From: an uncultured Ignavibacteriota bacterium
GTDB lineage: Bacteria > Bacteroidota > Ignavibacteria > UBA10030 > UBA8401
Assembly: GCA_903884005.1 (NCBI GenBank)
Contig: CAISDA010000065.1
Location: forward strand, 1-57,385
Direction of reading: 5' to 3'
DNA length: 57,385 bases
The first letter of the stretch is position 1. Each line of letters opens with the position of its first letter. Below, one piece after another: positions 19,271 to 28,293 of this stretch. The notes beneath the pieces are model-generated. The model was not told where the DNA came from, did no database searches, and saw only the letters and a program-made list of their open reading frames with translations. A program made the translations under genes and the position numbers.

Positions 19271-20118
19271 CGACCATACCACTCACACTGCCCCTATGGG
19301 CCCGGCGCTGCATTGCCGACGCGGCGATCGGCGGCGATCCGGTTTCGCTGGATTCCCGTATCCGCCTCGGATTGGCCCGCTTCAATGTTCCCGATCCGGT
19401 CGTCTCGATCGTGATCCCCGCATGGAATGAGGAGGACTCGATAGTACGGACGCTGCTCTCGTTTGCGTCGATGGATGTGACGGTGCCGACCGAGCTGATC
19501 GTCGTGAACAACAACTCGACGGATCGGACGCAGGAGATACTCGAGCGCCTCGGGGTCCGCACGATCCAGGAGACGCGGCAGGGTGTAAGTTTTGCGCGGC
19601 AGGCGGGACTGATGGCCGCGCGTGGATCGATCCATCTCTGCGCCGATGCCGACTCGATCTATCCTCCCACATGGATCGGCCCGTACGTTTCGATGCTGTC
19701 CGATCAGACCGTCTCCTGTGCGTACGAGCGGTACTCGTTCATTCCTCCCAACGGATCGTCGCGTTTCCCGTTGTACGTGTATGAAGTTGTGACGGACAAG
19801 TTCTTCCGTCTCAAGCGGAGGGCGAAGGAGTTTCTGTATGTGCGCGGCGCGAATTTCGGATTCCGCACGGCCGACGGAATCGCCGCAGGCGGATTCGATA
19901 CATCAAGCATGGTGCTCGAAGACGGACGCATGGGGTTGGCGCTCTCGGGCCTCGGGCGCATCCGCCATCTCGATTCTGCCGATGCGCGCATCTGGACGGA
20001 CGCACGCCGGCTCACCGCCGACGGATCGCTTGGTGCGGCGTTCACACGCCGGGTCGTAAAAGAAATCAAGCGTATTCCCGGCTATCTCTCACTCTCACGA
20101 AAGGCGCTTGCACGATGA
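19267..20118 (+). CDS. Family 2 glycosyltransferase (GT-A)
   Basis: A 283-residue soluble enzyme. VSIVIPAWNEEDSI opens the nucleotide-binding fold, followed by ELIVVNNNSTDRT, the SFARQAGLMAARG helix, the metal-binding DxD in CADADSIYP, and an acceptor region with RGANFGFR and a GGFD loop. It transfers one sugar from an NDP-sugar, probably in repeat-unit assembly. Both ends overlap neighbours by 4 bp. Confidence 0.92.
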   Translation: MTTIPLTLPLWARRCIADAAIGGDPVSLDSRIRLGLARFNVPDPVVSIVIPAWNEEDSIVRTLLSFASMDVTVPTELIVVNNNSTDRTQEILERLGVRTIQETRQGVSFARQAGLMAARGSIHLCADADSIYPPTWIGPYVSMLSDQTVSCAYERYSFIPPNGSSRFPLYVYEVVTDKFFRLKRRAKEFLYVRGANFGFRTADGIAAGGFDTSSMVLEDGRMGLALSGLGRIRHLDSADARIWTDARRLTADGSLGAAFTRRVVKEIKRIPGYLSLSRKALAR

Positions 20119-21185
20119 AACGATTTGTCCTGGTGCGCAGGGATAATTATCCCGAAGGCGGCGCGTATGTTGTCGCATGTTCGATCCTCAAGGCGGTGCA
20201 GCGGTTCAATGTGCCGATCGCCGATTCGTATGTTGAACGAGGCCGTGTGATCATTGAAACCGATGGAGAAAAAAAAGACGTTGGTGGCATCGGCGTGCTT
20301 CCGCCGTTCCTCCATGGACTGTGGCAGAACTATCTGCTGCGTGTGCATCTGCGCGACGGAGACGTGCTGATAGCTGAGAACGGGATTTCACTGCTGCTTC
20401 CGCGGCGATTGAAAAAGATCGTCTACGTCCATCACAGTTTTGCGTTCCGCTATATCGACGATATGCTGTGGAAGCCCGCGCTCAGGAAGGCGGCGAATCT
20501 TGCTGCGGCGCTCGTGTTCTTCTGCGTCGAAATGCTTCAGCATCCGGATGTGCTCATGTTCAACAGCCGTTATTCGCTCAAAAGGGGCGGCCATATGCGC
20601 GCACGGAAAGGGAAGACGGTTCTCTATCCGCCCGTGCCGATGCCCGCAACGGTTCCTGCCGTTGAAAAACACGTATCGCCGATCGTCTCGCTCGGCAGGA
20701 TCCATCCGGAGAAGCGGCATTGGCTGCAGCTTGAAATGGCGCGCCGATTTCCGCAGTACGAGTTTGTCATCATCGGCTTCGGGTACAAAGGCGACCCGTA
20801 CGTGCAGCACTTCCTCGAACAGGCGGCGGCATTGCCGAACGTCACGGTGAAAATGAACTGCAGCGATCGGGAGATCGAAGAGTACCTGAGCGGTGCGCGG
20901 ATATTCCTCCACACGATGCGGGGCGAACATTTCGGCATCGCGATCGCGCAGGCGGCTGCGCACGGATGCACGATTCTCCTGCACCGGAGAGGCGGAGCGC
21001 CGGAAATCGCGCCCGCTGCAACGCTTCTCTGGGAGGATGTGGACGAACTGGAGAACGCCCTTCGGCGCGCCGCACAGGATTCGGCGCCGCAGCCATCGGG
21101 CAGGGAAGAGATCGCAGAGAAATTTTCGACTAAAAAATTTGAAGAGAGTTTTTACGGCATCGTTTCGAATGCGCTTGCGACATGA
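20115..21185 (+). CDS. Family 4-like glycosyltransferase (GT-B)
   Basis: A 356-residue protein with the donor-side motifs SLGRIHPEKRHW, FVIIGFGYKGDPYVQHF, LPNVTVKMNCSDREIEEYL and GEHFGIAIAQAAAHGC. The second Glu of the EX7E motif is Gln (E-HFGIAIA-Q), as in some Alg11-like members. It is the last gene of the polysaccharide operon. No terminator with a U tract is seen behind it. Confidence 0.85.
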   Translation: MKRFVLVRRDNYPEGGAYVVACSILKAVQRFNVPIADSYVERGRVIIETDGEKKDVGGIGVLPPFLHGLWQNYLLRVHLRDGDVLIAENGISLLLPRRLKKIVYVHHSFAFRYIDDMLWKPALRKAANLAAALVFFCVEMLQHPDVLMFNSRYSLKRGGHMRARKGKTVLYPPVPMPATVPAVEKHVSPIVSLGRIHPEKRHWLQLEMARRFPQYEFVIIGFGYKGDPYVQHFLEQAAALPNVTVKMNCSDREIEEYLSGARIFLHTMRGEHFGIAIAQAAAHGCTILLHRRGGAPEIAPAATLLWEDVDELENALRRAAQDSAPQPSGREEIAEKFSTKKFEESFYGIVSNALAT

Positions 21186-21329
21186 AAGCGCATGTGAAAT
21201 ATCGCAGCAATGCTGTTGCGTGCATGATGGCGAATCAGTCATTCAAGTCGTGTGACGCCGAAAGTGTGGGATGATCTTAAAGCTGATCGGCTAAAATTTT
21301 CTTCAGAGTCTGGACACCCGCACATTTTT

Positions 21330-21363
21330 TTTGCTCGACACAAATAAATTATCCGTATATTGG
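21330..21363 (+). promoter_or_regulatory. Candidate Bacteroidetes-type promoter for the acyltransferase pair
   Basis: TTTG at 21330-21333 and TATATTGG at 21356-21363 match the FCB -33 (TTTG) and -7 (TAnnTTTG, one mismatch) boxes with 22 bp between them, in a 259-bp gap that otherwise shows nothing. It would drive the MBOAT gene at 21445. Confidence 0.35.
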
Positions 21364-21444
21364 TGGGCAATACACACGGCAGCCGGGCAGGATGAACTTT
21401 TGCGCGCGGAAATTTTTAGTACTGATGATGAATGAACGGATACG

Positions 21445-22896
21445 ATGCTTTTTAATTCAATACACTTTGCACTGTTTTTGCCGATCGTATTTCTTCTTTA
21501 TTGGTTTGCGACAGAGGGAAAAGCACGACGTCAGAATGTGCTGCTGCTTGTGTCCAGTTACTTTTTTTACGCGTGCTGGGATCCGAGGTTTTTACTGCTG
21601 CTGATATTTTCGACAGTGCTCGATTATGTCACTGGAATAAAAATGTTCGAGGCGGAGAACCGGAACAGGAAGAGGTTTTGGTTCTGGCTCAGCGTCTGCG
21701 TCAACGTCGGCTTTCTGGGAATATTCAAGTATTACAATTTTTTCAGCGCCTCTTTTGCCGATGCCCTTTCGCTGTTGGGAATGAAAGTGAATTTCGGAAC
21801 CCTGCAGGTGATATTGCCTGTGGGAATATCGTTTTACACGTTCCACGGCTTGTCCTATGTTATAGACATCTACAAGGGAAGAATAACTCCGGAAAAAAAC
21901 TTCGTCGATTATTCGGTCTTCGTCAGTTTTTTCCCCCTGCTCGTTGCCGGGCCCATCGAACGGGCCACACACCTTTTGCCGCAAATACTCAAAGAACGGA
22001 AGTTCGACTATTCACAGGCTGTCGATGGAGCGAGGCAGATCCTCTGGGGCCTCTTTAAAAAGATCGTCATCGCGGACAATTGCGCCGAATACGCAAACAT
22101 GATCTTCTCGAACTCCGGTTCCGCATCGGGCAGTACGCTCCTTGCGGGGGCATTGTTCTTTACGTTTCAAATTTACTGCGATTTTTCGGGATACTCGGAT
22201 ATTGCGCTGGGCACGGCCCGGCTCTTTGGGATCGATCTCCTGCGTAACTTTGCGTACCCGTATTTTTCGCGCGATATCGCCGAATTCTGGAGACGCTGGC
22301 ATATCTCGCTTTCGACATGGTTCAGGGACTATTTATATATTCCGCTTGGCGGCAGCAAGGGCGGAACACTGACTACCGTGCGCAATACATTCATCATTTT
22401 TTTGGTAAGCGGGTTTTGGCACGGAGCAAATTGGACGTTCATCGCCTGGGGCGGACTCAATGCGCTCTTCATCATGCCCTCGGTCCTGTTGAAGACCAAT
22501 CGGGTCAACCTGAACAGTGCCGCCAGGGGAAAGATGTTCCCGACGGTGAAGGAATTTGCGGCTATACTCAGGACGTTCTGTTTGACCGTCTTTGCATGGA
22601 TCGTGTTCAGGGCCGAGAGCATAGACCACGCAGTGAAATATTGTGCCGGGATTTTTTCCATGTCATTGTTTACCGTTCCCCGATTCGAAAAAATAGACAA
22701 TGCCGTCGTCATCATGTTCCTGGTGCTCGCATTTTTTGTCGTGGAATGGATCGGCAGGGAACAGCACTATGCGATCGCACGGGTCGGGATCCGTTGGCCC
22801 CGCCCCGTCCGGTGGATGTTCTACTCGCTGCTGATCTTCATCATGGGAATGTTCATGCAAACAACGGAAACGCCGTTCATCTATTTTCAATTCTGA
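21445..22896 (+). CDS. MBOAT O-acyltransferase (AlgI/DltB-like)
   Basis: A 483-residue polytopic membrane enzyme that moves an acyl group, usually acetyl, across or onto an extracytoplasmic polymer. It opens MLFNSIHFALFLPIVFLLYW, then shows PVGISFYTFHGLSYVID, FPLLVAGPIERA, FWRRWHISLSTWFRDYLYIP and the catalytic His in GFWHGANWTFIAWG (about 325). These are diagnostic for the alginate O-acetylation family. The next gene encodes an SGNH-like partner, as in AlgI/AlgJ-type pairs, and the upstream operon makes a polysaccharide, so surface-sugar acetylation is likely. Confidence 0.93.
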   Translation: MLFNSIHFALFLPIVFLLYWFATEGKARRQNVLLLVSSYFFYACWDPRFLLLLIFSTVLDYVTGIKMFEAENRNRKRFWFWLSVCVNVGFLGIFKYYNFFSASFADALSLLGMKVNFGTLQVILPVGISFYTFHGLSYVIDIYKGRITPEKNFVDYSVFVSFFPLLVAGPIERATHLLPQILKERKFDYSQAVDGARQILWGLFKKIVIADNCAEYANMIFSNSGSASGSTLLAGALFFTFQIYCDFSGYSDIALGTARLFGIDLLRNFAYPYFSRDIAEFWRRWHISLSTWFRDYLYIPLGGSKGGTLTTVRNTFIIFLVSGFWHGANWTFIAWGGLNALFIMPSVLLKTNRVNLNSAARGKMFPTVKEFAAILRTFCLTVFAWIVFRAESIDHAVKYCAGIFSMSLFTVPRFEKIDNAVVIMFLVLAFFVVEWIGREQHYAIARVGIRWPRPVRWMFYSLLIFIMGMFMQTTETPFIYFQF

Positions 22897-22900
22897 TATC

Positions 22901-23824
22901 ATGAAAAGGTTCTTACGATCGATAGCGCTTTTTTTCCCGTTCGCTGCGGCGATCTATGTTCTCCTGGTTGTGTTGACGGGAAATTTTGAGGCGGGACTGC
23001 ATAGGAAGAACCTGAGTTACAGAAAAGGTTCGATCGGGTATTTATATACCAGACTGCAGGAGATCGATCGGGCGAAGAACACCGACATCCTGTTCCTTGG
23101 ATCATCCCATTGTTATCGGGGATTCGACACGAGAATATTTACGCGGCATGGGCTGCGCACTTTAAATTTGGGATCGAGCGCTCAATCCGTGATCCAAACG
23201 GAGGTGCTGCTGAAACGGTATTTGGAAAAGATCCACCCCGCCACGATCGTCTGGGAGGTCGGTCCCGCATCGCTCATGTCCGACGGCGTTGAATCGTCGC
23301 TCGATGTCATTTCGAACGACCCGAACGATCTGAATTCGGTCATGATGGCGGTAAAGCAAAATCATATCACTGTCTACAACACATTGATCTATAGCGTCTA
23401 TCTCGACGTCTTCCATAAGAATGCGTCGTTCACCGAAGCGAAGAGGAAGGCCGATGACGTTTATATTGAAGGCGGCTTTGTTGAAAAGGATCCGCAGCCC
23501 TACCAGATCATCAATCGAAGCACATCTGAAGTCCGCTTGAACGACAAACAATTCGCCGCATTCGAGAACTGCGTCTCGTTGATCAAACGAAGCGGCTCCA
23601 AACTGCTCATGGTGCAGGCGCCTATTGCCCGATCGTTATACGCATCGTACCTGCACCACGACGCATTTGACGACAAGATCAGTGCCTACGGCGCATACCG
23701 AAATTTCAACAACATCCTTGCATTGCACGATTCGACAGATTTTTATGATTCGGACCACCTGAACGCGTCGGGAGTCGCGGCGTTCAATACTGCGTTGATG
23801 AGCATGTTGTCCGTCGCGCAGTAA
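22901..23824 (+). CDS. SGNH-like hydrolase or acyltransferase partner of the MBOAT protein
   Basis: A 307-residue protein with one N-terminal helix (about 6-27) that anchors it in the membrane with the rest outside. It carries a block I-like FLGSSHCYRGFD (Ser about 68), LNLGSSAQSV, WEVGPAS and a C-terminal DSDHLNASGVAAFN (Asp-x-x-His near 283), the layout of AlgJ/AlgX/DltD-like SGNH proteins. It starts 4 bp after the MBOAT gene and probably takes the acyl group from it and places it on the polymer. A strong terminator follows. Confidence 0.78.
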   Translation: MKRFLRSIALFFPFAAAIYVLLVVLTGNFEAGLHRKNLSYRKGSIGYLYTRLQEIDRAKNTDILFLGSSHCYRGFDTRIFTRHGLRTLNLGSSAQSVIQTEVLLKRYLEKIHPATIVWEVGPASLMSDGVESSLDVISNDPNDLNSVMMAVKQNHITVYNTLIYSVYLDVFHKNASFTEAKRKADDVYIEGGFVEKDPQPYQIINRSTSEVRLNDKQFAAFENCVSLIKRSGSKLLMVQAPIARSLYASYLHHDAFDDKISAYGAYRNFNNILALHDSTDFYDSDHLNASGVAAFNTALMSMLSVAQ

Positions 23825-23926
23825 CACGCCGATGCGCCATCCGTCACAATATCCGATGAAGGTCAACGGAACCGCCGGTTGTTTTCAGCTCTCGTGTGTG
23901 ACAGAAATACTTGCCGACCGTCACAA

Positions 23927-23966
23927 CAAGCCGTCCTTTCAAATGGAGGACGGCTTGTTTTTTTTT
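23927..23966 (+). terminator. Rho-independent terminator after the acyltransferase pair
   Basis: An 11-bp perfect stem CAAGCCGTCCT / AGGACGGCTTG with a 9-nt loop (23938-23946) is followed by nine T (23958-23966). It ends the MBOAT/SGNH transcript and separates it from mscL. Confidence 0.93.
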
Positions 23967-24052
23967 GGAATTTCTATATATTTCGTCTATTCTGGGTTCA
24001 TCGCTGAGGACACGACTACAGATATGTGTATCACATTATGGAGGGAGTAACC

Positions 24053-24481
24053 ATGTCACTCGTCAAAGAATTCAAAGAATTTGCCATGAAGGGCAATGTC
24101 GTCGATATGGCGGTCGGTATCATCATCGGCGGAGCATTCGGCAAGATCATCACATCGCTCGTTAACGATGTTATTATGCCTCCCATCGGCATGCTTCTCG
24201 GCGGAGTGGACTTCAAAGGGTTGATGATACCGCTGAAACAATCGGCTCCCGGCGTTGTCGACGTGGCGATCAAGTACGGTGCGTTCATGAACACTGTGCT
24301 CGACTTCGCGATCGTTGCTGCCGCAATTTTCCTTATCGTGAAGGGTATGAACAGCCTTAGGAAGCAGCCGATACCCGCGCCGGCGGAACCAACCTCGAAA
24401 CCGTGTCCGGAGTGCATGATGGAGATCCCCCTTGCCGCCAAACGCTGCGGTCATTGCACGTCTGTTTTCCACTCATCATAA
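24053..24481 (+). CDS. mscL: Large-conductance mechanosensitive channel MscL with a C-terminal zinc-ribbon-like tail
   Basis: Pressure-release channel of the inner membrane. Residues 1-45 hold the classic N-terminal helix and pore helix ([43 protein letters not shown]), the second helix is [17 protein letters not shown], and the tail has CPECMM and CGHC, two CxxC pairs that could bind zinc. A strong GGAGGGAG site upstream fixes the ATG at 24053, not the ATG at 24026. The length (142) is normal for the version with the Cys tail. Confidence 0.96.
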   Translation: MSLVKEFKEFAMKGNVVDMAVGIIIGGAFGKIITSLVNDVIMPPIGMLLGGVDFKGLMIPLKQSAPGVVDVAIKYGAFMNTVLDFAIVAAAIFLIVKGMNSLRKQPIPAPAEPTSKPCPECMMEIPLAAKRCGHCTSVFHSS

Positions 24482-24499
24482 AATGAAGGAAGAACTTTA

Positions 24500-25360
24500 A
24501 TGAAAAATTTTATCTGTACGGTGGCACTTGCGGCGGCCTGCCTCTCTGCGGCAACGGCGCAAACTCCCGACACGGCCGCTCAACCGAGAGACACGACGTG
24601 GAAACACACGGGTGTCGCCAGTCTCTCCGCTACGCAGGTTGCATTTACCGATTGGGTCAAGGGCGGCGAAAATGCCATCGCCTGGACGGTACGTCTCGAG
24701 GGGAAATCGGAAATGATCGTTCCGCGGTGGACGTGGACGAACAATTACAAGTTTGCGTTCGGCCAGGCTAAACTTGATGGAAAATCGGTACGGAAAACCG
24801 ACGACAAGATAGACCTCTCTTCGGTTCTGGCGTATACGACAGGCTGGCCTGTGAATCCGTACTGCGCAGCCACGCTCCTGACGCAATTCACCGACGGCTA
24901 CACGTATGATGCGAACGACAATCCCATCGCCGTCTCCGCATTCTTCGACCCCGCGTATCTCGTGCAGTCTATCGGTTTCGAATACAAACCGTCCCCTGTC
25001 ATCAAGACCCGGTTCGGCGCGGCGCTCCGTGAAGTGATCACATCGACCTATACAGTCTACTCCGACGATCCTTCGACAGTGGCGGTCGAAAAGACGAAAA
25101 CAGACGGCGGCATCGAGTCTGTCACCGACCTCGAAGTGAAACTCGATGACAACGTGCTCTTCACATCTCATTTGGAACTGTTCGATCCCGTCAACCATCT
25201 CGATCGCATTGTCGTTCGCTCGGACAATATGGTCACCGCCAAAGTGAGCAAGTATATCGTCGTGTCGCTCAACCTTGTCCTTATCAACGACGTGCAGGTG
25301 ACACCACGCACGCAGGTCAAACAAATGCTGGCGCTTGGGGTTAACTACTCAGTTTTCTGA
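24500..25360 (+). CDS. DUF3078-type outer-membrane protein
   Basis: A signal peptide (MKNFICTVALAAACLSAATAQ) leads to a beta-strand-rich 265-residue body. SLSATQVAFTDWVKGGENAI is the recognisable DUF3078 signature, a family found mostly in Bacteroidetes-related genomes and thought to be an outer-membrane barrel. The C-terminal strand ends in a hydrophobic pattern with a final Phe (LALGVNYSVF), typical for barrel assembly. GAAGGAAG precedes the start. Function unknown. Confidence 0.78.
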   Translation: MKNFICTVALAAACLSAATAQTPDTAAQPRDTTWKHTGVASLSATQVAFTDWVKGGENAIAWTVRLEGKSEMIVPRWTWTNNYKFAFGQAKLDGKSVRKTDDKIDLSSVLAYTTGWPVNPYCAATLLTQFTDGYTYDANDNPIAVSAFFDPAYLVQSIGFEYKPSPVIKTRFGAALREVITSTYTVYSDDPSTVAVEKTKTDGGIESVTDLEVKLDDNVLFTSHLELFDPVNHLDRIVVRSDNMVTAKVSKYIVVSLNLVLINDVQVTPRTQVKQMLALGVNYSVF

Positions 25361-25411
25361 GAAATACCAATAGTTCAATTCGGAGCGGATGGGCCATGTA
25401 CGCGGGATTTT

Positions 25412-26026
25412 TTACAGACTCAAGTCGGCCGGTGAAGAAATCGATACACCAAGGTCTTTGAGCATGCCATCGGCGATGTCGTAGATCCATCCATGGACGA
25501 CGATGTGCTGTCCGCGCTTCCAGCCGTCCTTGATGATCGTCGTGTTGACGGCATTGATGACCTGTTCAACGACATTCAATTCGCATAATCGGCGAATTCG
25601 CTCGGGTTCATTTTCGATGCACTCAAGGATCCGCCCATGACGCTGCTGTATGTCGCGAATATGTCTCAGCCAGTTGTCGACTAATCCGTGCGGCCTGTCT
25701 TCCATTGCCGCCATCACACCGCCGCACCCATAATGTCCGCATACGATCACATGTTTGACCTTGAGAATATCGACGGCATATTGCAGCACTGAGAGACAAT
25801 TCATGTCCGTGTGGATGACAAGATTGGCAATATTGCGGTGGACGAATAATTCCCCCGGAAGCAGGCCGACGATCTCATTCGCCGGCACCCGGCTGTCTGA
25901 GCATCCGATCCAAAGATATTCGGGAGACTGTTGTGCCGCGAGCCCTGAAAAAAAATCGGGATTGGCGGCGGATATTTCTGAAGCCCACTTTTTATTATTT
26001 TCAAAAAGGTGCGGCAGTGTGATCAT
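25412..26026 (-). CDS. Beta-class carbonic anhydrase
   Basis: Interconverts carbon dioxide and bicarbonate in the cytoplasm. The zinc ligands are Cys42 (IGCSDSR), His98 and Cys101 (CGHYGCGG); the Asp44-Arg46 dyad is intact. RNIANLV and LQYAVDILKVKHVIVCGHYG are typical. AAGGAG 7 nt upstream supports the ATG at 26026 rather than a TTG 18 bp further up. The length is 204 residues. It is convergent with the DUF3078 gene. Confidence 0.95.
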   Translation of the reverse strand: MITLPHLFENNKKWASEISAANPDFFSGLAAQQSPEYLWIGCSDSRVPANEIVGLLPGELFVHRNIANLVIHTDMNCLSVLQYAVDILKVKHVIVCGHYGCGGVMAAMEDRPHGLVDNWLRHIRDIQQRHGRILECIENEPERIRRLCELNVVEQVINAVNTTIIKDGWKRGQHIVVHGWIYDIADGMLKDLGVSISSPADLSL

Positions 26027-26233
26027 CGGAATTCTCCTTGACAAATGGACGGTCGTCCATTTGTAATAACAGTGAAATCCTTATCAATCACAAATATGAC
26101 GGTCTCGTTTTTCAGAGGCAGAACGGCAGCGATTGTATCCACCGTTAAGGGATGCGTGCAAGGTAACATTTTGGTTGTTATCCAGACCCGCGTGAACATA
26201 AAAAAGTCATGAAAACAATTTCTTTAGTTCTGA

Positions 26234-26740
26234 TGCGATAAACAAAACTTCATCCTTACAACGACAGAATGGGCGGATACCTATGGGGGAACACCATTCC
26301 GTATAATTTCCTTTGCCGGAAAAATGGCGTCGGGTGGCCCGTTGAAATTCACGTGGCCGGCAACGTGGCTTGAAGTGATTAGGTGGGATGACATGACATT
26401 GGTGACGCACTCCGATGTCCTCGCACAATTCAGTGACCATACGGGTATGGATGTGACCGGTACGGGTGTCAAGGAAAAATACGGTGGATTACATTGGTTC
26501 GTTTGACGGCATGCGACTTGTGGCAGGTTTTCATATTGAGGGATTCCAGCGAAGATTGGGTTCAACGGGAGCACCATACGATGTTATGCACGACGGCCCG
26601 ATCTCCGTGAACTTCTCGCTCGACCTGACGGTGGCGAAGAGACCCACATCATCACGAAAAATGATTGCCACAACCAGGTACAAATACAAACGGTCGGATC
26701 TGATTCAGACCCGACCGTTTACGGTTCCCCCGACTGTTTC
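26234..26740 (+). pseudogene. Probable decayed gene remnant of unknown family
   Basis: The gap between the carbonic anhydrase and the tRNA genes has no intact gene. An open frame from 26234 reads a plausible protein (EWADTYGG, FRIISFAGKM, LKFTWPATWLEV, VKEKYGGLHW) and stops at 26504-26506. The neighbouring frame then continues with YIGSFDGMRLVAGFHIEG to beyond 26640, as if one frameshift split a single gene. There is no good start codon or ribosome site. 26045-26233 shows nothing recognisable. It may also be non-coding. Confidence 0.3.
26688..26720. repeat. Inverted repeat, possible weak terminator
   Basis: AAACGGTCGG (26688-26697) and CCGACCGTTT (26711-26720) form a 10-bp perfect stem with a 13-nt loop. 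No U tract follows on the plus strand; on the minus strand the stem is followed by a short T-rich stretch. It could mark the end of the remnant gene or act as a second stop for the tRNA transcript. Confidence 0.45.
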
Positions 26741-26822
26741 ATAAGAGCGTCCCCATACTGTTTTTCAATTGGAAAAAGTGCAAGCTAAAGTGCAAGTTGG
26801 AAGCCCATCCAATCCCCTTTAA

Positions 26823-26876
26823 AACAGCAATTCCGCAATTCTCTTCGAGGAAGAAAATGGCGGAATCGGACTGTTT
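26823..26876 (-). terminator. Terminator of the tRNA-His/tRNA-Glu transcript, possibly bidirectional
   Basis: AACAG plus ATTCCGC on the left pair with GCGGAAT plus CTGTT on the right, separated by a small internal loop, with a further short hairpin in the loop. Reading the minus strand it follows tRNA-Glu by 3 bp and ends in TTTT; on the plus strand it ends in TTTTT. Confidence 0.6.
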
Positions 26877-26879
26877 TTG

Positions 26880-26952
26880 TACCCCCGACGGGATTCGAAC
26901 CCGTGTACTGGGCTTGAAAAGCCCATGTCCTAGGCCTCTAGACGACAAGGGC
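26880..26952 (-). tRNA. tRNA-Glu (anticodon UUC)
   Basis: Read on the minus strand, the 73-nt sequence folds into a full cloverleaf: acceptor GCCCTTG / CGGGGGT with G-U pairs, D arm GTCT...AGGAC, anticodon stem TGGGC / GCCCA around TTTTCAA (anticodon TTC), and T arm ACGGG-TTCGAAT-CCCGT. The CCA end is not encoded. It lies 69 bp downstream of tRNA-His, probably in the same transcript. Confidence 0.96.
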
Positions 26953-27021
26953 AGGAATACAAATATTCTACAAACGGCAAAGAGTGACTGTACAACGAGG
27001 TGGAGTCTTTGAAGAACTCTG

Positions 27022-27096
27022 GGTGACCAGTGGGACTTGAACCCACGACCTCCAGGGCCACAACCTGGCGTTCTAACCGACTGAACTATGGCCACC
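27022..27096 (-). tRNA. tRNA-His (anticodon GUG)
   Basis: The minus strand gives a 75-nt cloverleaf: acceptor GTGGCCA / TGGTCAC with an extra 5' G opposite the discriminator C73, which is the identity mark of tRNA-His; anticodon stem CCAGG / CCTGG around TTGTGGC (anticodon GTG); T arm GTGGG-TTCAAGT-CCCAC. CCA is not encoded. The 210 bp upstream on the minus strand hold no gene and must contain its promoter, which I could not identify. Confidence 0.96.
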
Positions 27097-27306
27097 ATTG
27101 AAACGCAAAAAAGTCCGTCATCGTGCATGCCGACAGACTTAATCTGTCTATTAAGATAGGGAAAAAAATCGCCGAAGGCAAGAATTTTTTTCGCGTCCGT
27201 TGTTTCCGCTGAGCATCTGCGATGAAAAATTTACACATGCGATAGGCCTTCAGAACGATCTCAGGGAACAAGTTTTTCCGTAAAATACTCTTGTGCGGTA
27301 TCGCCG

Positions 27307-28293
27307 CTATTCCACCACTTCCCCCTCAACGCGGTTCCACCAGGCGTCGATCTTCTTTCCGCTCCAAATTGTGAAGGCAAAGAAAATCACGCCGGCTGCT
27401 ACGTCGACCACATAATGATAGCGGAGGTACACGGTCGCGGCGATCAGCAGCGTGCCGAGCGCCAGCATGATCCAGCGTGTCCGGATACGATCTGAAAATG
27501 CGACATACAGCGCCACCAGCGTGACCTGCGTATGGCCGCTGGGAAAAATGTCGCGCTGTGCGAACGCGGCGGCGTTGACGACGCCATCGGGAATGGACTC
27601 TCCGACGTTCACAAAATGGCGCAGGCTCTCGGTGAGCCAGACGCCGGGAAGTTCGATGTTGAGCATGCCGAATTCATGAAGAGTGAACCGCGGCCCGACT
27701 CCGGGAAAAAGAAAATACCCGATATACGAGAGATAGAATCCGTAGATGAGCAGAAATCCCGCCGTGAAAAACTGCGCCCTGTTCGCGCGCTGATACAGTT
27801 CGATGACCGGCAGCAGCAGCAGCACGTAATAGGAGTTATAACTCAACTGCAGCAACTCGGTGAGCAACGGATGCGAAAAGGCCGTGAGCCAGTGCGTGGG
27901 ATGAACGCCGAAGATGAAGAAATCGGCTGCGATCAAATACGAGTCGTAATCGACGGGGTGTATCGGGTGCACCATATAGTACGTCTCTTTGAAGACGAAC
28001 AGCAGCATGCCGATTGGATACCAGTTGTGGAGAAGGCGAAGCGACCGCGAGTGCGACGTCATGGCCGCATGAGAAATGACGAGGATGCCGGCAATGATCG
28101 CGATGTTGAGCGACACGAGCGTCGGCCAAATTGTGACGCGTGCATAAAAAATGCCATTCAACAGAGTCAGGAAGAGCAGGAACATGAGCGTGATGAATTC
28201 GCTGGTGGATAATGCGCCGAACGCCTGGCGGAGCCACCGGTTGCCCCTTTCGAGTCCGTGAGGCGCGGTTGATATGAATTCTTCTTCAGGCAT
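27307..28293 (-). CDS. PAP2-superfamily membrane phosphatase or phosphotransferase (Aur1/Ipt1-like)
   Basis: A polytopic protein of 328 residues with about six hydrophobic helices. The PAP2 signature is present in order: KETYYMVHPIHPVDYD region, FPSGHTQVT (catalytic His) and RYHYVVDVAAG (Arg, His, Asp). This form, with a long N-terminal membrane part, resembles the inositol phosphotransferase-like group that handles lipid phosphate esters. The ATG at 28293 is preferred; it overlaps ksgA by 8 bp, while the further 23 codons upstream lie inside ksgA. It is cotranscribed with ksgA. Confidence 0.8.
   Translation of the reverse strand: MPEEEFISTAPHGLERGNRWLRQAFGALSTSEFITLMFLLFLTLLNGIFYARVTIWPTLVSLNIAIIAGILVISHAAMTSHSRSLRLLHNWYPIGMLLFVFKETYYMVHPIHPVDYDSYLIAADFFIFGVHPTHWLTAFSHPLLTELLQLSYNSYYVLLLLPVIELYQRANRAQFFTAGFLLIYGFYLSYIGYFLFPGVGPRFTLHEFGMLNIELPGVWLTESLRHFVNVGESIPDGVVNAAAFAQRDIFPSGHTQVTLVALYVAFSDRIRTRWIMLALGTLLIAATVYLRYHYVVDVAAGVIFFAFTIWSGKKIDAWWNRVEGEVVE

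Noticed and set aside
26880-27096. tRNA 3' ends as an integration (att) site
   Set aside because: No duplicated tRNA end and no integrase gene are visible nearby; the xerD-like gene fits a housekeeping recombinase.
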